Shown here in pieces: positions 41,722 through 53,370 of a stretch of 64,000 nucleotides of DNA; position 1 is the first letter of the stretch, and each line of letters begins with the position of its first letter. The notes under the pieces were generated by a model. That model did not search any database. It saw nothing but the letters and a program-made list of their open reading frames with translations, and was not told where the DNA came from. Both the position numbers and the translations under genes were made by a program. The DNA comes from Semisulcospira habei (Eukaryota; Mollusca; Gastropoda; Semisulcospiridae), in the NCBI GenBank assembly GCA_036245525.1, contig BTPG01000006.1:90968229-91032228 (forward strand), written 5' to 3'.

Positions 41722-43161
41722 ATGGATAAAACCAAAAAACCAAAACTAGCACAGAAACGGCGCATAGACACCGACATTGCACATGACAGTGATTCAGACT
41801 GTGAGGAAGCGACGCCTCAGGCGTCGGCCGTATGGCCTCGCTTCCTCATTGTCCATAGCAAGGTGAAGGAGAAACCAGTTACCAAGCTGCATCCTTTTCT
41901 GGTGGGGGAGACCCTCAGGAGCCGTGTTGGCAGGCCTGACGCCCAGCGCCTCAGGTCTGGTGACTTGCTGGTGGAGTGCCGTACTCGGGCACACTCCAGC
42001 GGGCTACTGGGGCTCTCTTCCATCGGAGACACTCCTGTGGAAGTCACACCCCACAAAACTATGAATTCGTCAAGAGGCGTAATCAAAGATCAAGCTTTGG
42101 CAGAACTGTCAGAAGATGAACTTGTAAGGAACCTTAAGTCTCAGGGGGTGACTTGCGTCAGGCGCTTCGCTTCCAAGCGAGGTGGTGGGGAGATCCGTCT
42201 CCCTACCATCATCCTGACGTTTGGCACCCCCACCCCTCCTACTACCATCTGGGGAGGTTACTACTCCCTGAGAGTGAAAAAGTACGTCCCTCTTCCCCTC
42301 CGGTGCTTTAAGTGCCAAAAGTATGGCCATGGGCAGAAGACATGCCGTCAGGCAGAGGCTTCATGCGCCCGTTGCACTAGGCCCGGACACTCTGCTGAGT
42401 CCTGCACAGCCACCCCCCTGTGTGTGAATTGCCAGGGGGCGCATATGGCTTCGGATAAGAAATGCCCTCGTTGGATATCCGAGTGCAAGATTCAGCAGGT
42501 GCGTGTGGAGAAGGGGCTGTCCTTTCTGGATGCCAAAAAACTGGTTGAAGGCCCTGGTGCAGCTGCGGCTGCCCCAACCTCTAACACCTCAGTGTATACT
42601 TTTAGTGCAGCGGTGGCAGGCAAGCGCCCCACCAAAGACTTTTCATGTCAGACCCCAACTTCTTGGTTGGGGGCGGAGCCTCGGCTCATCTCGCCCCTAG
42701 AGAGTAACCCTCCTCCGGTGGTGACAAGGAGCCAGGGAACGCAGAAGGCGGACACTGCCGGTCCGGTTGTGCCGCCTTCTGTTGCCCCTAAGCCTCAGCC
42801 CCCACCCAAACCTGTTAGTCAGTCAACTCCAAAGGCTTCTGGCTCTGGTCAGCCTTCTAAGGCCGCTAACTCTAGCGGCAGGAACGCTGCCCAGGACCAG
42901 AAGTCTAAGAAATCTATGGGACCGCTGTGCGCACGGGCCCAGAAGGGGAACACAGATGTCCCCCTTCAAAACAAATATGCTGCACTGGAGGAGCGGATGG
43001 AGGGAGTGGAAGTTGTTGTTGCTGATGCTGCGGCAGCTCCACCCCCTTCCTCTCCGAAGAACCAGAGGAGGCCCGGGAGCCGGCCCCCCTCTGTTTCTTC
43101 AACTCCTTCCAAGGTAAAGGAAAAAGGGGGGAAAAACTCCTTACCCCCAGATCAGACTTAA
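41722..43161 (+). CDS. Nimb copy 2 ORF1, gag-like zinc-knuckle protein
   Basis: 479 codons, intact. Lys-rich start (MDKTKKPKLAQKRR), a conserved block to SEDELVRNLKSQGVTCVRRF, a GYYSLRVKKYVPLPLRCFKC segment (residues about 185-205), then CCHC knuckles CFKCQKYGHGQKTC and CARCTRPGHSAESC and a third, CVNCQGAHMASDKKC. The C-terminal third is Pro/Ser/Ala-rich and probably disordered. It would bind element RNA. ORF2 begins two bases after its TAA (TAATCATGG), so ORF2 is probably reached by stop-restart translation. Confidence 0.93.
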   Translation: MDKTKKPKLAQKRRIDTDIAHDSDSDCEEATPQASAVWPRFLIVHSKVKEKPVTKLHPFLVGETLRSRVGRPDAQRLRSGDLLVECRTRAHSSGLLGLSSIGDTPVEVTPHKTMNSSRGVIKDQALAELSEDELVRNLKSQGVTCVRRFASKRGGGEIRLPTIILTFGTPTPPTTIWGGYYSLRVKKYVPLPLRCFKCQKYGHGQKTCRQAEASCARCTRPGHSAESCTATPLCVNCQGAHMASDKKCPRWISECKIQQVRVEKGLSFLDAKKLVEGPGAAAAAPTSNTSVYTFSAAVAGKRPTKDFSCQTPTSWLGAEPRLISPLESNPPPVVTRSQGTQKADTAGPVVPPSVAPKPQPPPKPVSQSTPKASGSGQPSKAANSSGRNAAQDQKSKKSMGPLCARAQKGNTDVPLQNKYAALEERMEGVEVVVADAAAAPPPSSPKNQRRPGSRPPSVSSTPSKVKEKGGKNSLPPDQT

Positions 43162-43163
43162 TC

Positions 43164-46100
43164 ATGGACTCTTTGCTTCAGTGGAATTGTCGTGGTTTTC
43201 GAGCTAACTTTGAGGAATTACGTCTTTTAGTCAAGTTCTATAACCCCTCAGTCATATCTCTTCAGGAGACTTACCTGAAGACTTCTGACCCTGTGTCTTT
43301 TAATGGTTTTAATGTTATACATAAAGGCTCTGATTCGGAGAGGCGCTCGGGTGGAGCGGCTCTTCTCATTAGTAGCCAAATTTTATGTAGCCCCGTTAGC
43401 ATCGACACCTGTCTTCAGGCTGTCGCTGCTCGGGTTACCTTAAAAAAGACCATAACCATATGCAGTATTTACCTGCCACCATCACTGCGGGTCTGTAGCA
43501 ATGATATTTTTCACTTAGTAGATCAACTGCCCCCTCCCTTTATTCTCATGGGGGATTTTAACGGTCATGCTCACCTTTGGGGTAGTGACCACTATGATGG
43601 CAGAGGTCAGATGTTAGAAGATGTTTTTTCTCAACTTAACCTATGTGTCTTTAACGATGGCTCACCTACATACTCTAACTCAGGTTCCGGATCTAGTTCT
43701 GTTCTAGACCTCACTGTGTGTGATCCTTCTCTCATGCTGGACTTTGACTGGAAGGTTCACGACGACCTGTGTGGTAGTGACCACTTCCCAGTAGTCCTGT
43801 CATCGGTCAGCTGTGAGGAGGATTCGCCGGTGGGGCGCTGGAATCTCAAGAAAGCTAACTGGTCTCTGTTTGCCTCTCTCTGTCAGTCTCGTCTTACAGA
43901 GGAGGTGGTCATGTCAGCTGAAGAACCTGTTTCTTGTTTTACTTCTCTTTTGTTGGAGGTTGCAGGTGAAACCATCCCTAGAACTTCCACATCACTCCCT
44001 CGGAAGCCAAGAGTACCATGGTTCAATGAAGAGTGCCGCAAGGCCCAAACAATGCGCAAATCTGCTCAGCGACGTGCATTTCGTAATCCGTCGCAAGCAA
44101 ATATTTTAACCTTTAAAAGACAGCGGGCGAAAGCCCGTTATATTTTTAAACGTGAACGCCGTGCTTCCTGGAGACGCTTCGTCTCATCTTTATCTTCTAG
44201 GACTCCGTCCCAAAAAGTCTGGAAGGCTGTTCGAAGAATTAGGGGCAGGGGTGGCTCGGCTTCTGTCGGCCATCTTAGAGATGGTGCCAGTTTGGTCACA
44301 GATAAAAAGGCTGTGGCCAATTTGCTTGCCTCCACCATTGCCCATAATTCTTCAACAGAGCATTATTCACCTTTCTTCCAGAGAGAGAAGGAGAAGCGAG
44401 AATCTTGTGCTTGTGATTTTATATCGGATAACTTGGAAGACTATAATGCCCCTTTTACGTTTTCAGAATTGCAGCAAGCCATGCAGAAATGTACTGACTC
44501 TGCTGCTGGATTAGATACCATCCATTATCAGCTCATAACACATCTGCCTGAGGATTCACTCCTTGTACTTCTCAAGGCCTTTAACCATATCTGGATAACC
44601 GGTCATTTTCCGCCATCTTGGCGCCAGGCTGTGGTTGTGCCAATTCCCAAGCCGGGTAAGGATCCTTCCGACCCGGGCAACTACCGGCCAATAGCTTTGA
44701 CATCATGTTTATGTAAAACTATGGAACGCTTGGTCAACGCCCGACTGGTGTGGCATCTTGAGTCACAGGGTCTCATCACAGACCTCCAGTGCGGTTTCCG
44801 GCGCTTCCGTAGTACAACTGACCATCTAGTCCGCTTTGAGTCTTTTATCCGAGATGCTTTTGTCAACAAGCAGCATGTCTATGCAATTTTCTTTGATCTT
44901 GAAAAGGCATATGACACGACCTGGAAGCATGGTATAATGTCTGATTTGTCGGACATGGGTTTTAAAGGGCATCTGCCCGTTTTTATTCACAATTTTTTGT
45001 CCAACAGGTCGTTCCATGTCCGTGTGGGCTCCACCCTCTCCGACTCCTTTGAACAGGAGATGGGTGTCCCGCAGGGCAGTATTCTATCTCCTGTTTTATT
45101 TAGCATTAAAATAAATAACATTGTAAAGGCCGTCAAGGATGATTCTGAATGCTCTTTGTTTGTGGACGACTTTGCTTTGTGTGCACGAGGTCGAGGACTT
45201 GCGTCCTTTGAGAGGCGCTTGCAGCTGTGCGTTGATCGCATCCAGGGGTGGGTGTCTCTCAATGGATTCAGATTCTCGCCCTCCAAGACAGTCTGTGTGC
45301 ATTTTACTAACCAGACGAAATTTTTTCCAGAACCTAGCCTGAGCATTGCTGGAGTGCCAATTAAGGTGGCTGAAGAAGCTAAGTTTTTGGGGGTCATCTT
45401 TGACAAAAGATTGACCTTCTGCAACCATGTTAACTACCTTAGAACCTCTTGTCGGAAGGCCCTCGACATTCTTCGTGTCGTTGGTCGTACTGACTGGGGT
45501 GCAGACCGCATCGTCTTACTTCGACTGTACCGGGCCCTTGTTCGGTCCAAACTGGATTACGGCTCTGTGGTATATGGCTCGGCTTCCAAGTCTGCAGCGT
45601 CTGAACACAATTCACCATCAAGGTCTGCGCATATGTCTGGGAGCCTTCAGGACATCTCCAGTTCCTAGTCTGTATGCAGAGGCAGGGGAGCCTTCTCTCA
45701 GGCTCCACCGCATCCGCCTCATGCTCAGCTACGTTCTGAAGCTGAAGGCCCATCCAGAAAATCCTGCCTATGATTGTGTTTTTAACCCGTCGTTTGCAGA
45801 GATTTACGATGCCCATCCGGGAGCTGTCCGTCCACTTTCCTTCCGTGTCCGACCTCATCTGCAGGCGGCCGGAGTGGACCTGGACAAAGTTTCGGAATCT
45901 CTGCAACACGTCACTCCACCCTGGCTACTACCAGTTCCTGACATCTTGCTGGACTTGACTGCCCACAAGAAGGATTGTACTCCACCAGCCATATACCAAC
46001 AGAGCCTCAATGAACTCCTTTCAATTTTTCCTGGCTATTGTCGTCTTTATACGGATGGGTCCAAGTCTGAGGATGGAAGAGTGGCTGCGGCTGCAGTGTC

Positions 46101-46851
46101 CTCTCGCCATCCTAGACGCCCATTTAAGCTCCGTCTCCCTGACCATTCCTCTGTATTTAGTGCAGAACTGCAGGCCATTCTGCTAGCACTCAAGCATGCC
46201 TATCAGTCTCGGGAAAGGAACTTCCTGATTCTGTCTGACTCTCTTTCTGCCCTGCAGGCCCTTCAGGGCGCGGGAACAGACCATCCACTGCTGGTGCAGA
46301 TTAGAGAGCTCTACGCGGACTTGATGAAGGAATATTATGACATCATTTTTATTTGGGTCCCAGGCCATGTGGGCATCGAAGGCAACAGAATCGCAGATTC
46401 TGCTGCCAACAGTGCCCGCAGTGACCCTGTCCCTGACACACAGACTGTCTATAGTGATTTTAAACCTGTTATTAGTGCGTACATAGCCCGCGAGTGGCAG
46501 TCCGAGTGGGACAAAGAGGAAGGGAACAAGCTTCATGAAGCTCTTCCTAAGTTGTCTGACAGTCTACCTTTCCGCTGCGGCAGCCGCCGTGAGGAGACTG
46601 TCCTTGCTCGGCTCCACATCGGGCACACATATGTTACGCACTCTTACTTACTTAAACAGGATGAGCGTCCATGGTGTTTTGCCTGTGATGAGCAGTTTTC
46701 TGTTCGACACTTTTTGCTGTATTGTGCTGACCTAATTTACACCAGATATAAACACTTCACAGCAGACTCCTTGAAGGTTTTGTTCCGGGATGTTCCCCCG
46801 GACAAAATCTTCAATTTTTTGAGAGAATGCAATATTTTTAACAAGATCTGA
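43164..46851 (+). pseudogene. Nimb copy 2 ORF2, endonuclease-RT-RNase H with one 5-nt deletion
   Basis: Frame 43164-45668 contains AP endonuclease (LLQWNCRGFRAN, SLQETYLK, LMGDFNGHAHLWGS, CGSDHFPVVLSS) and reverse transcriptase (IPKPGKDPSDPGNYRPIALT, FFDLEKAYDTTW, MGVPQGSILSPVLFS, SLFVDDFALCA). At 45594 copy 1 has five extra bases (TTCTA), so a 5-nt deletion here shifts the frame; the next frame (to TGA at 46849) encodes RNase H: LYTDGSKSEDG, SAELQAILLALK, LSDSLSALQAL, WVPGHVGIEGNRIADSAA, and a C-terminal CCHC-like WCFACDEQFSVRHFLLYC. All domains otherwise complete. Confidence 0.93.
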
Positions 46852-47091
46852 GCATTCATAGACCATGTGAATTTTTTTATTTGCCCTTTTTGAGAGTCTG
46901 TAGACGTTTCTTTTCCAGACATGTGCGACATTTTAGCCTGAGATTTTTAATCTATATTTACATCTTGTCTTAAGACCTTGCTTTTAGTCTGGCTGACCAG
47001 ATTTTTACCCATCCCGCCGTGAGATGGCCTTAGTCGCCTGCTCGGCGTTAAACCCAAATAACTAACTAACTAACTAGCATTTTATCTCCTG

Positions 47092-48039
47092 TTTTATTTA
47101 GCATTAAAATTAACAACATTGTAAAGGCCATCAAGGATAATTCTGAATGCTCTTTGTTTGTGGACGACTTTGCTTTGTGTGCATGAGGTCGAGGGCTTGC
47201 GTCCCTTGAGAGGCGCTTGCAGCTGAGCGTTGATCGCATCCAGGGGTGGGTGTCTCTCAACGGATTCAGGTTCTCGCCCTCCAAGACAGTCTGTGTGCAT
47301 TTTACTAACCAGACGAAATTTTTTCCAGAAACTAGCCTGAGCATTGCTGGAGTGCCAATTAAGGTGGCCGAGGAGGCAAAGTTTCTGGGGGTCATCTTTG
47401 ACAAAAGACTGACCTTCTGCAAACATATTACTACCTTAGAACCTCTTGTCAGAAGGCCCTCAACATTCTTCGTGTCATTGGTCGTACTGACTGGGGTGCA
47501 GACCGCATTGTCTTACTTCGACTGTACTGGGCCCTTGTTCGATCCAAACTGGATTACGGCTCTGTGGTATATGGCTCGGCTTCCAAGTCTGTTCTACAGC
47601 GTCTGAACACAATCCACCATCAAGTGCTGCGCATATGTCTGGAGGCCTTCAGGACATCTCCAGTTCTTAGTCTGTATGCTGAGGCAGGGGAGCCTTCTCT
47701 CAAGCTCCGCCGCATCCGCCTCATGCTCAGCTACGTTCTGAAGCTGAAGGCCCATCCAAACAATGCTGCCTATGATTGTGTTTTTAACCTGTCGTTTGCA
47801 GAGATTTACGATGCCCATCCGGGAGCTGTCCGTCCACTTTCCTTTCGTGTCCGACCTCATCTGCAGGCGGCCAGAGTGGACCTGGACAAAGTTTCGGAAT
47901 CTCTGCAACACATCAATCCACCCTGGCTACTACCAGTTCCTGACATCTTGCTGGACTTGACCGCCCACAAGGATTGTACTCCACCAGCCATATACCAACA
48001 GAGCCTCAATGAACTCCTTTCAATTTTTCCTGGCTATTT
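47092..48039 (+). pseudogene. Nimb copy 1 ORF2, C-terminal part
   Basis: Continues from the target site: LFSIKINNIVKAIKDN, SLFVDDFALCA then TGA at 47184-47186 where copy 2 has CGA, a frameshift near 47445, then SKSVLQRLNTIHHQVLRICLE to PGYF. Ends before RNase H at 48039. It retains the bases deleted from copy 2. Confidence 0.9.
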
Positions 48040-48429
48040 TCACTGTAGTACTATCAACATATACATGTAGTTCTACTAATATGTAGTTAGATCAGTACCA
48101 CATGTATCAGTGAATGTTCCAGCATGCACGCACATCAACTTATATGCATGCACACACACGCATGCGTGCAGAAATGTAAAGCAAATGCATATACATGTAC
48201 ACAAAGAGAGAAACAGACGGAGATGGATACGAAGACGAACAGGCCACGCTGCAGTAGGTATAGATGTTGCTCCATATATGAAAGGTTGAAGAGGTGTGCA
48301 TACATGCGTGCGAGTATGTTTATGTGTGTGCACACACATGAGCCAGTGTGTACGTGTCTATTTGTTTTTGCTTGTGTGTGTGTGTGTTGGCGACTTCATT
48401 GTTATTTTTTAAATTTCATATTTATCGTT
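48040..48429. other. CA-rich low-complexity DNA
   Basis: Short CA/TG runs (48135-48180, 48320-48390) among sequence not otherwise recognised. No gene. Confidence 0.5.
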
Positions 48430-48628
48430 GGTGTACTTACTTACTTACACCTGTCACCCCTACCCGGGTATAGGCCGTCGACGAGAGACCTCCAGCAACT
48501 CCTGTCCTGTGCTTCTCCTTCGATTCTACTCCAGGTGGTTCCCAGTCTCTTGATGTCTGCTTGGAGGTCTCGACGCCAGGAGTTTCTCGGCCTACCTCTT
48601 TTCCTCTTTCCCTGGGGGTTCCATATCG
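48430..48628 (-). mobile_element. RTE-like copy 3, 3' end fragment
   Basis: Near-identical to 32010-32200, including the TAAG-type tail and the C-terminal NPQGKRKRGRPRNSWRRDL coding block. 5'-truncated at 48628, the usual form for target-primed insertions. Confidence 0.88.
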
Positions 48629-48771
48629 TTGGTGTGCTACTGCGGTCGAACCTGCCTGTCTCGGATTGGCCTCCGCAGCCACGAACAAGCCTGCAGACGT
48701 CGTGGGCAACTCCTATAAAATCTTCGTTCGCGAAGTCAAGCCAAGATTGTAGTAGTAGCAGTGTATTAACT
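48629..48771 (+). mobile_element. 3' end of another non-LTR element with a C-terminal zinc finger
   Basis: Encodes YCGRTCLSRIGLRSHEQACR (about 48640-48700), a C2H2-like finger found at the end of many invertebrate non-LTR ORFs, followed by a short UTR and a GTAGTAGTAG tail at 48750. Only the last 140 bp are present. Family not determined. Confidence 0.55.
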
Positions 48772-48905
48772 TTAACCCAGTTAACCCCACGGCTGTTTTT
48801 CAGACACTTTGGAGGTGTCACCCAATGACTATGTATCAGTTGCAGGAGATGGTTCGACCATGATAATTCAGTGGTAGTGCCGAATGAGCTTGGTGCCTTG
48901 AGGCA
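48772..48905 (+). mobile_element. MITE-1 copy, left half
   Basis: TTAACCCAGTTAACCCCACG start through GGAGATGGTTCGACCATGAT; stops at the hairpin tip (GGTGCCTTGAGGC) where G-rich repeats start. Confidence 0.7.
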
Positions 48906-49584
48906 GGGGGGAGGGGTTAGTGGGTGTGTGTGTGGGGGTAATGGGGGGGGGGGTAGTGTGTGCGTGTCAGGGGGTAATGTGTGTGGGGTGGGGGGGGGGG
49001 TGGGGGTAGTGTAAGCCTTTTGCGCCTTTTCACCACAAAAATAAACGAGATGAGGATTTTCTCACAAAGTCTACCGTATTGTTTGCAGCTCACATGCGTT
49101 TTTCTTTTAGGAACATTTAGAGTTGTTCATATTTTTAAGCTTATCCTTCTGATCTATTTCCCTTCTTTAAGCTAACCTCTGATCAACACACAAACACCTG
49201 CACACGCAAATAATGGCAGACACACAGCGCTTCCTGCCATTAGTACGCTCAGTGGGCTTGTGTACCGACAGGAATTCTGAAGAAGAATAGCACGAGCACA
49301 AAAATGACGTCGCTATAAGCTTCACGTAATGGCATCGCTAGTCTCATGACACCGTGTAGACATGCAGTGACAAATTTGATGTTTCACATCACTCATCTGA
49401 AAGGCACGCACCCTCTAATGTATTCTTCCACATAGCCTCTTCCAGGACTGACTACATAATGGGAGTATACAGTGGCTCCAAAACTTGCAAAAATGAATTA
49501 TTATTAAAAAAGGTGAAGAGGTACAACAATGGATTACAAACTCGTCCAATGTCTATATCCAAACTAGCTATATATCCAAAATTC
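48906..49584. other. G/T-rich microsatellite and unassigned DNA
   Basis: GGGGGT/GTGTGT runs at 48906-49008, then about 570 bp with no feature recognised. Confidence 0.5.
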
Positions 49585-50694
49585 TAAGTGATTAGAACAA
49601 AAATTATGGACTCAAATGTGGGTCAACCAACTGAAGCTGCTGCGCTAGAGTTTGGAGTCCCCCAGTACTCTGTCCTGGGCCCATTCTATTTACACTGTAC
49701 ACTCGGCCTATGTCTCAAGGTTATCGCATCGCATTCAACTGATCATCACATGTATGCGGACGATACACAACTTCGGAAATCTGTACCTCCAAACAGCTCC
49801 AGTCAGGCTATTTCAGATGCTTGGAACTGTATCTCGGATGTTAAGTCCTGAATTTGTGAAAATAAACTTCAGTTAAACGAGGGCAAGACAGAAGCTCTTC
49901 TTGTCGGTGCCTGTCGACTGCTGCCCAATTCTCCTGACTATGCGCATTTGTGACTCACCTATTCCATTTTCTGATTCAGTTCGCAATCTTGGCGTTTTTC
50001 TTGATAAAGATCTTCAAATGAAGGAGCATGTAAATCATGTCTGCAAACTTGCTTTTCTGGAATTAAGACACATCAGTTTTATCCATCATTACCTCACTAC
50101 TGAAGCTACCACAAAACTGGTCATCTCTTTAGTCTTGTCCCGCATTGATTACTGCAATGCCCTCTTAGCTGGCCTCCCTCAGTTTCTCATTCAGAAATTG
50201 CAGCGAGTTCAAAATTGTGCTGCACGTCTCATTGTCCGCGCCTTACAGCACCAGCCCATCACTCCTATTCTGAGACAACTTCATTGGCTGCCAGTCAAAC
50301 AACGAATCTCGTACAAAATCGCCTGTCTGTGCTACAAAGCTATTAACTACTCTACCCTTGCCTACCTCGCTGATCTTCTTCAACTATACACTCCCTCCCG
50401 CTCCCTCCATTCAAGTAGTGACATGTGCCTTCTCTGAGTCCCGCTCTTCAAATACAAAACCAGAGGTGACCGTTGTTTTGCGCACGTTGGACCCGTGTTG
50501 TCTGGAACTCTCTACCTATAGACATTAGACATTCTTCCTCATTCACTGCCTTTAAATCTGCCCTAAAGACCCATCTGTTCGATACCCCAATGTAGCTCAG
50601 TTCTTTGTCATAATATGTACCTGTGTGTGTGTGTATTGCAGAATCCTTTGTTTCTCTGGTTTTATGACCCCCTCCACTCCCACTCTTTATTTGT
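49585..50694 (+). pseudogene. CR1/L2-type RT fragment
   Basis: RT motifs in order: FGVPQYSVLGP (49650), HMYADDTQL (49748), ENKLQLNEGKTEALL (49860), SVRNLGVFLDKDLQM, LVLSRIDYCNALLAGLP, LQRVQNCAARLIV, ILRQLHWLPVKQRISYKIACL, and a C-terminal TFDPWCLEL-like region to 50590. Several stops and shifts. Its 3' tail resumes at 56217 after the R1 insertion. Confidence 0.85.
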
Positions 50695-50987
50695 CCCCCA
50701 CCCGGGTCTGCCCTGGGGGACTTGGGTGGGGTAACTACTTTTTAGTTCCCAGGGTCACCCTGGTGAGCCCACAGGGTGGGTTTTCCTCTCTGTTCTGGGG
50801 CATGTGTTTCTGTCTACCCGAGGTCCATTCACCTGTATTTGCCTTTTTAAAACTCTCCCTACTGTCTGCACAGCCTGTAGCTCTTGATATTGGATGTGTG
50901 TTGCTAAATGGTCTTAGCTTTATTTAGGCCCCATGTGTTAGGTTTATTTAACATATTTGACCAGCTGGCGACATACATTCATTAATC
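50695..50987 (+). repeat. R1 copy, first part
   Basis: Inserted in the CR1/L2 tail with target duplication CTCTTTATTTGT (50683-50694 and 56205-56216). It is cut at 50987 by the Penelope-like pair and continues at 56091. Confidence 0.85.
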
Positions 50988-51359
50988 AATCCAGACCAAA
51001 AAGGTGACTGCCAAGCGTGTAATATGCAAAGAAGTACCCAACGGAGAAAGAAACACGCTTAGAAAAGACGGGTACAACACAATTTATTAATATTTCGGGT
51101 AAATACCCTTTGTCAAAATAGACAAACAAACAAACATAGAGATTAGCCGCTACTTATCTTCAATGGCAGAAGGAATGTGGCAACTGAAGGAGGTGACGTA
51201 AAATAAAAGAAAAGGAAGAACAAAAGTGCGGAAAAAGTAAAAATGACGTCAACGAAAAATCGCGTAAGAGAGAGACTCGGAAAGAACCTGAACACGAGAG
51301 ACAAGAGTGTGTGCAAGCACGTGCAGGAGCGAGCGAAAGAAAAGGCGTGTAGATGAGGC

Positions 51360-51716
51360 CAGAGAGAGAGAGAGAGAAAGAGAGAGAGCGAGACGGAGAG
51401 AGAGAGAAAGAGAGAGAGAAAGAATGGGGAGTATCCTTGGGCACGAAGTAGGCTGAGTGTCTAATACACAAAGCCTGCTAAACACCAACCCGAAGGCAAA
51501 CTTTATATCACCTTCAAGTTGGGGACTACCTCGGGGAAAAACGGGAGGACCCCGGGGAAAAAAAACCCAGCATTTAGCACGGTACACAACAAGTAATAAG
51601 TCATGAAAACAAAGCAAAGAATCAAATTCAGTAAGAGAATATTGGTATAAGTGGAGAGTAGGTAGTTGTGAAACCGTCTTCAAGGGTAACTCAAAAAAAT
51701 AAGGGGGGGGGGGGGG

Positions 51717-51747
<31 letters not shown>

Positions 51748-51815
51748 GGGGGGGGGGGGAGGAGTAAGGAGGAAGGTGAAGAAGGAGAAAAAAAAAAAAG
51801 GGAGGGGGGGGGGGG
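51360..51815. repeat. GA and G-rich microsatellites in the Penelope 3' UTR
   Basis: GA runs at 51360-51425 and 51715-51745 and G-runs at 51702-51815. Matching CT/C runs in the other arm (55660-55765, 55245-55390) differ in length, as expected for unstable repeats. Confidence 0.8.
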
Positions 51816-52149
51816 GCGGAAGACAACCAGCCAGAGCCACCAACCCCACCCAACAGGCACCCACCAGCCCACAGAAAAACACACAGGCACGCAACAAGAC
51901 GACCACATACATCCCCAAGGGATGCACACGATCACCCCGCCCCAAAACCGCGTATCAAACCGTGAGCCGGAGACCCGGTGCCCGACAGGGAAGGGCAAGG
52001 GATCCAACTAAATGTTCGGCCAGCGCTGAGAAAGTCCCCAAGGGAAATGTACATATCAACCAGCGCCAACATCACCTAACTGATTAGTGAGTAGTAAATC
52101 AGTGAGGTAAAGTAGCAGACACAAGCAAGGTAAACAATGTTAATCTTTC

Positions 52150-53370
52150 ATATTCATCCCGAGTGGCGCCACAGTGCCCAGTTTATTAATCAGAAATTTT
52201 TCACGGTCTTTCCTGGCCCAGACATTACTGGCTTGCATAAGCCAGAGGCCTTTAACTCGAATGTCTGAGACGGAGTGGTCGGCCTGATTGAAATGTCGTC
52301 CGACCGGTCTGTTGTATTGGTACTTGACAGACTGAAGATGTTCTTTGAAACGGTCGTCTCACCAACATAGAGTTGGCCGCATTTAACACAGGAGATGACA
52401 TAAATCACGTTGGTGGTTTGACACGTGAAGTATCTGTCTATGTTGAATTTGTAACGTGGACCATTCACCACGGTGGAAGGGCAAATAAAAGGACACGTCT
52501 TGCAATTAGGAACATTGCCGGCACGGAGTGGAGCCGGAGGCTCTGGTGGTATGACGAGGCTTGAGAGTAGAGCGAACAAGCATGTCCCGCAAATTAATAT
52601 CCCTCTTGAAAGCTACCAACGGAGGTTCAGAAAAGATAGCAGCAGATTCTTGACTGGATGACAAAAGACCCCAGTTAGAAGAAGGAGATTTTACGCACCG
52701 GATTGGTGTGGGGATGGTAGATCATGGTTACGATAGGCCTGTCACTATCAGCGGTAGGTTTAGTCTGCAGTGTACTCGCGCGACTAAGTTTTTGAACCGT
52801 TTGGAGAGATCCTTGAACAACAGTATGTGGGTAGTGTCTGTCGATGAAAAAGCCAGCCATTTCTTTGGATTGAACATCAAAATCTGATTCTTCGGAACAT
52901 ATTCTTTTTAGCCGAAGAAACTGGGAATAAGAGATGCTGTTTTTAGTTTTGGGGTTGTGAGAAGATCGGTAGTCGAGGTAGGAATGTGAGTCGGTAGGTT
53001 TGTAATGTATTGAAGTTTTCAACATTCCGCAGTCAGTCCTGATGTTCATGTCCAGAAAGTCGACGGAAGTAGCTGATATAGTGTAAGTGAACTTGATGGA
53101 TGGGTGGAAGTCCTGCACGAAGTGAATGAAGTCTAAAAGTGCAGCTTGGGTCATGTGAGTAGCGCCTAAACCGTCATCGATGTAGCGTTTATACATCTCA
53201 GGGACAGGCCCAGTGTATTGCTGAAGAATCTGTTGCTCAAGGAAACCCATGAAAAGGCAAGCATAGCTGGGTCCCATTTTTGTGCCCATCGCTACGCCAC
53301 TGCACTGAGCGAAGGTGACGCCATCAAAGGTGAAACTGTTAAGAGAGAGAACCAATTCAGCCAGACCAAT
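52150..53370 (-). pseudogene. Penelope-like RT and GIY-YIG, left copy
   Basis: RT from 53370: LSLNSFTFDGVTFAQCSGVA, MGTKMGPSYACLFMGFLEQ, YKRYIDDGLGA (catalytic Asp pair), SVDFLDMNIRTD, then a frame change at about 52690 specific to this arm. GIY-YIG part 52579-52190: CKTCPFICPST, VIYVISCVKCGQLYVGET. Same two frame breaks as the right copy between RT and GIY-YIG and after the YVGET motif. Confidence 0.85.

Larger units (their letters stand above)
41046..47075 (+). mobile_element. I/Nimb-type non-LTR element copy 2, nearly intact
   Basis: A 6.03-kb full-length element flanked by the 16-bp repeat AGCATTTTATCTCCTG (41030-41045 and 47076-47091), inserted in the RT gene of copy 1. It has a 5' UTR of about 680 bp, ORF1 with three zinc knuckles, ORF2 with endonuclease, RT and RNase H, and a 3' end CGGCGTTAAACCCAAATAAC with AACT repeats. 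One 5-nt deletion in ORF2 is the only break seen. Confidence 0.95.
36806..48039 (+). mobile_element. I/Nimb-type non-LTR element copy 1, host of copy 2
   Basis: Runs 36806-41045 and resumes at 47092-48039 around the nested copy 2. 5' UTR and ORF1 start are present. A 1.17-kb insertion (37895-39060) splits ORF1; a 978-nt internal deletion (junction at 39917) fuses the end of ORF1 to the middle of ORF2, removing the endonuclease; RNase H is lost at 48039. Defective. Confidence 0.9.
51034..53370. repeat. Left arm of the 5-kb palindrome
   Basis: Reverse complement of about 53691-56080 apart from microsatellite lengths, one small indel at 52690 (CTCCTTCTTC against CCTTCTTTC) and a few substitutions such as Thr/Ile and Ser/Pro codons in the RT. 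Confidence 0.92.

Noticed and set aside
48124..48828. 234-codon ORF over CA repeats and the RTE fragment
   Set aside because: It spans low-complexity DNA, the antisense of the RTE C-terminus and part of another element; no coherent protein.
51249..52007. 252-codon minus-strand ORF and its 180-codon mirror at 55044-55586
   Set aside because: Composition is driven by GA/CT and homopolymer runs in the Penelope 3' UTR; lengths differ between arms with the microsatellites and no domain is visible.
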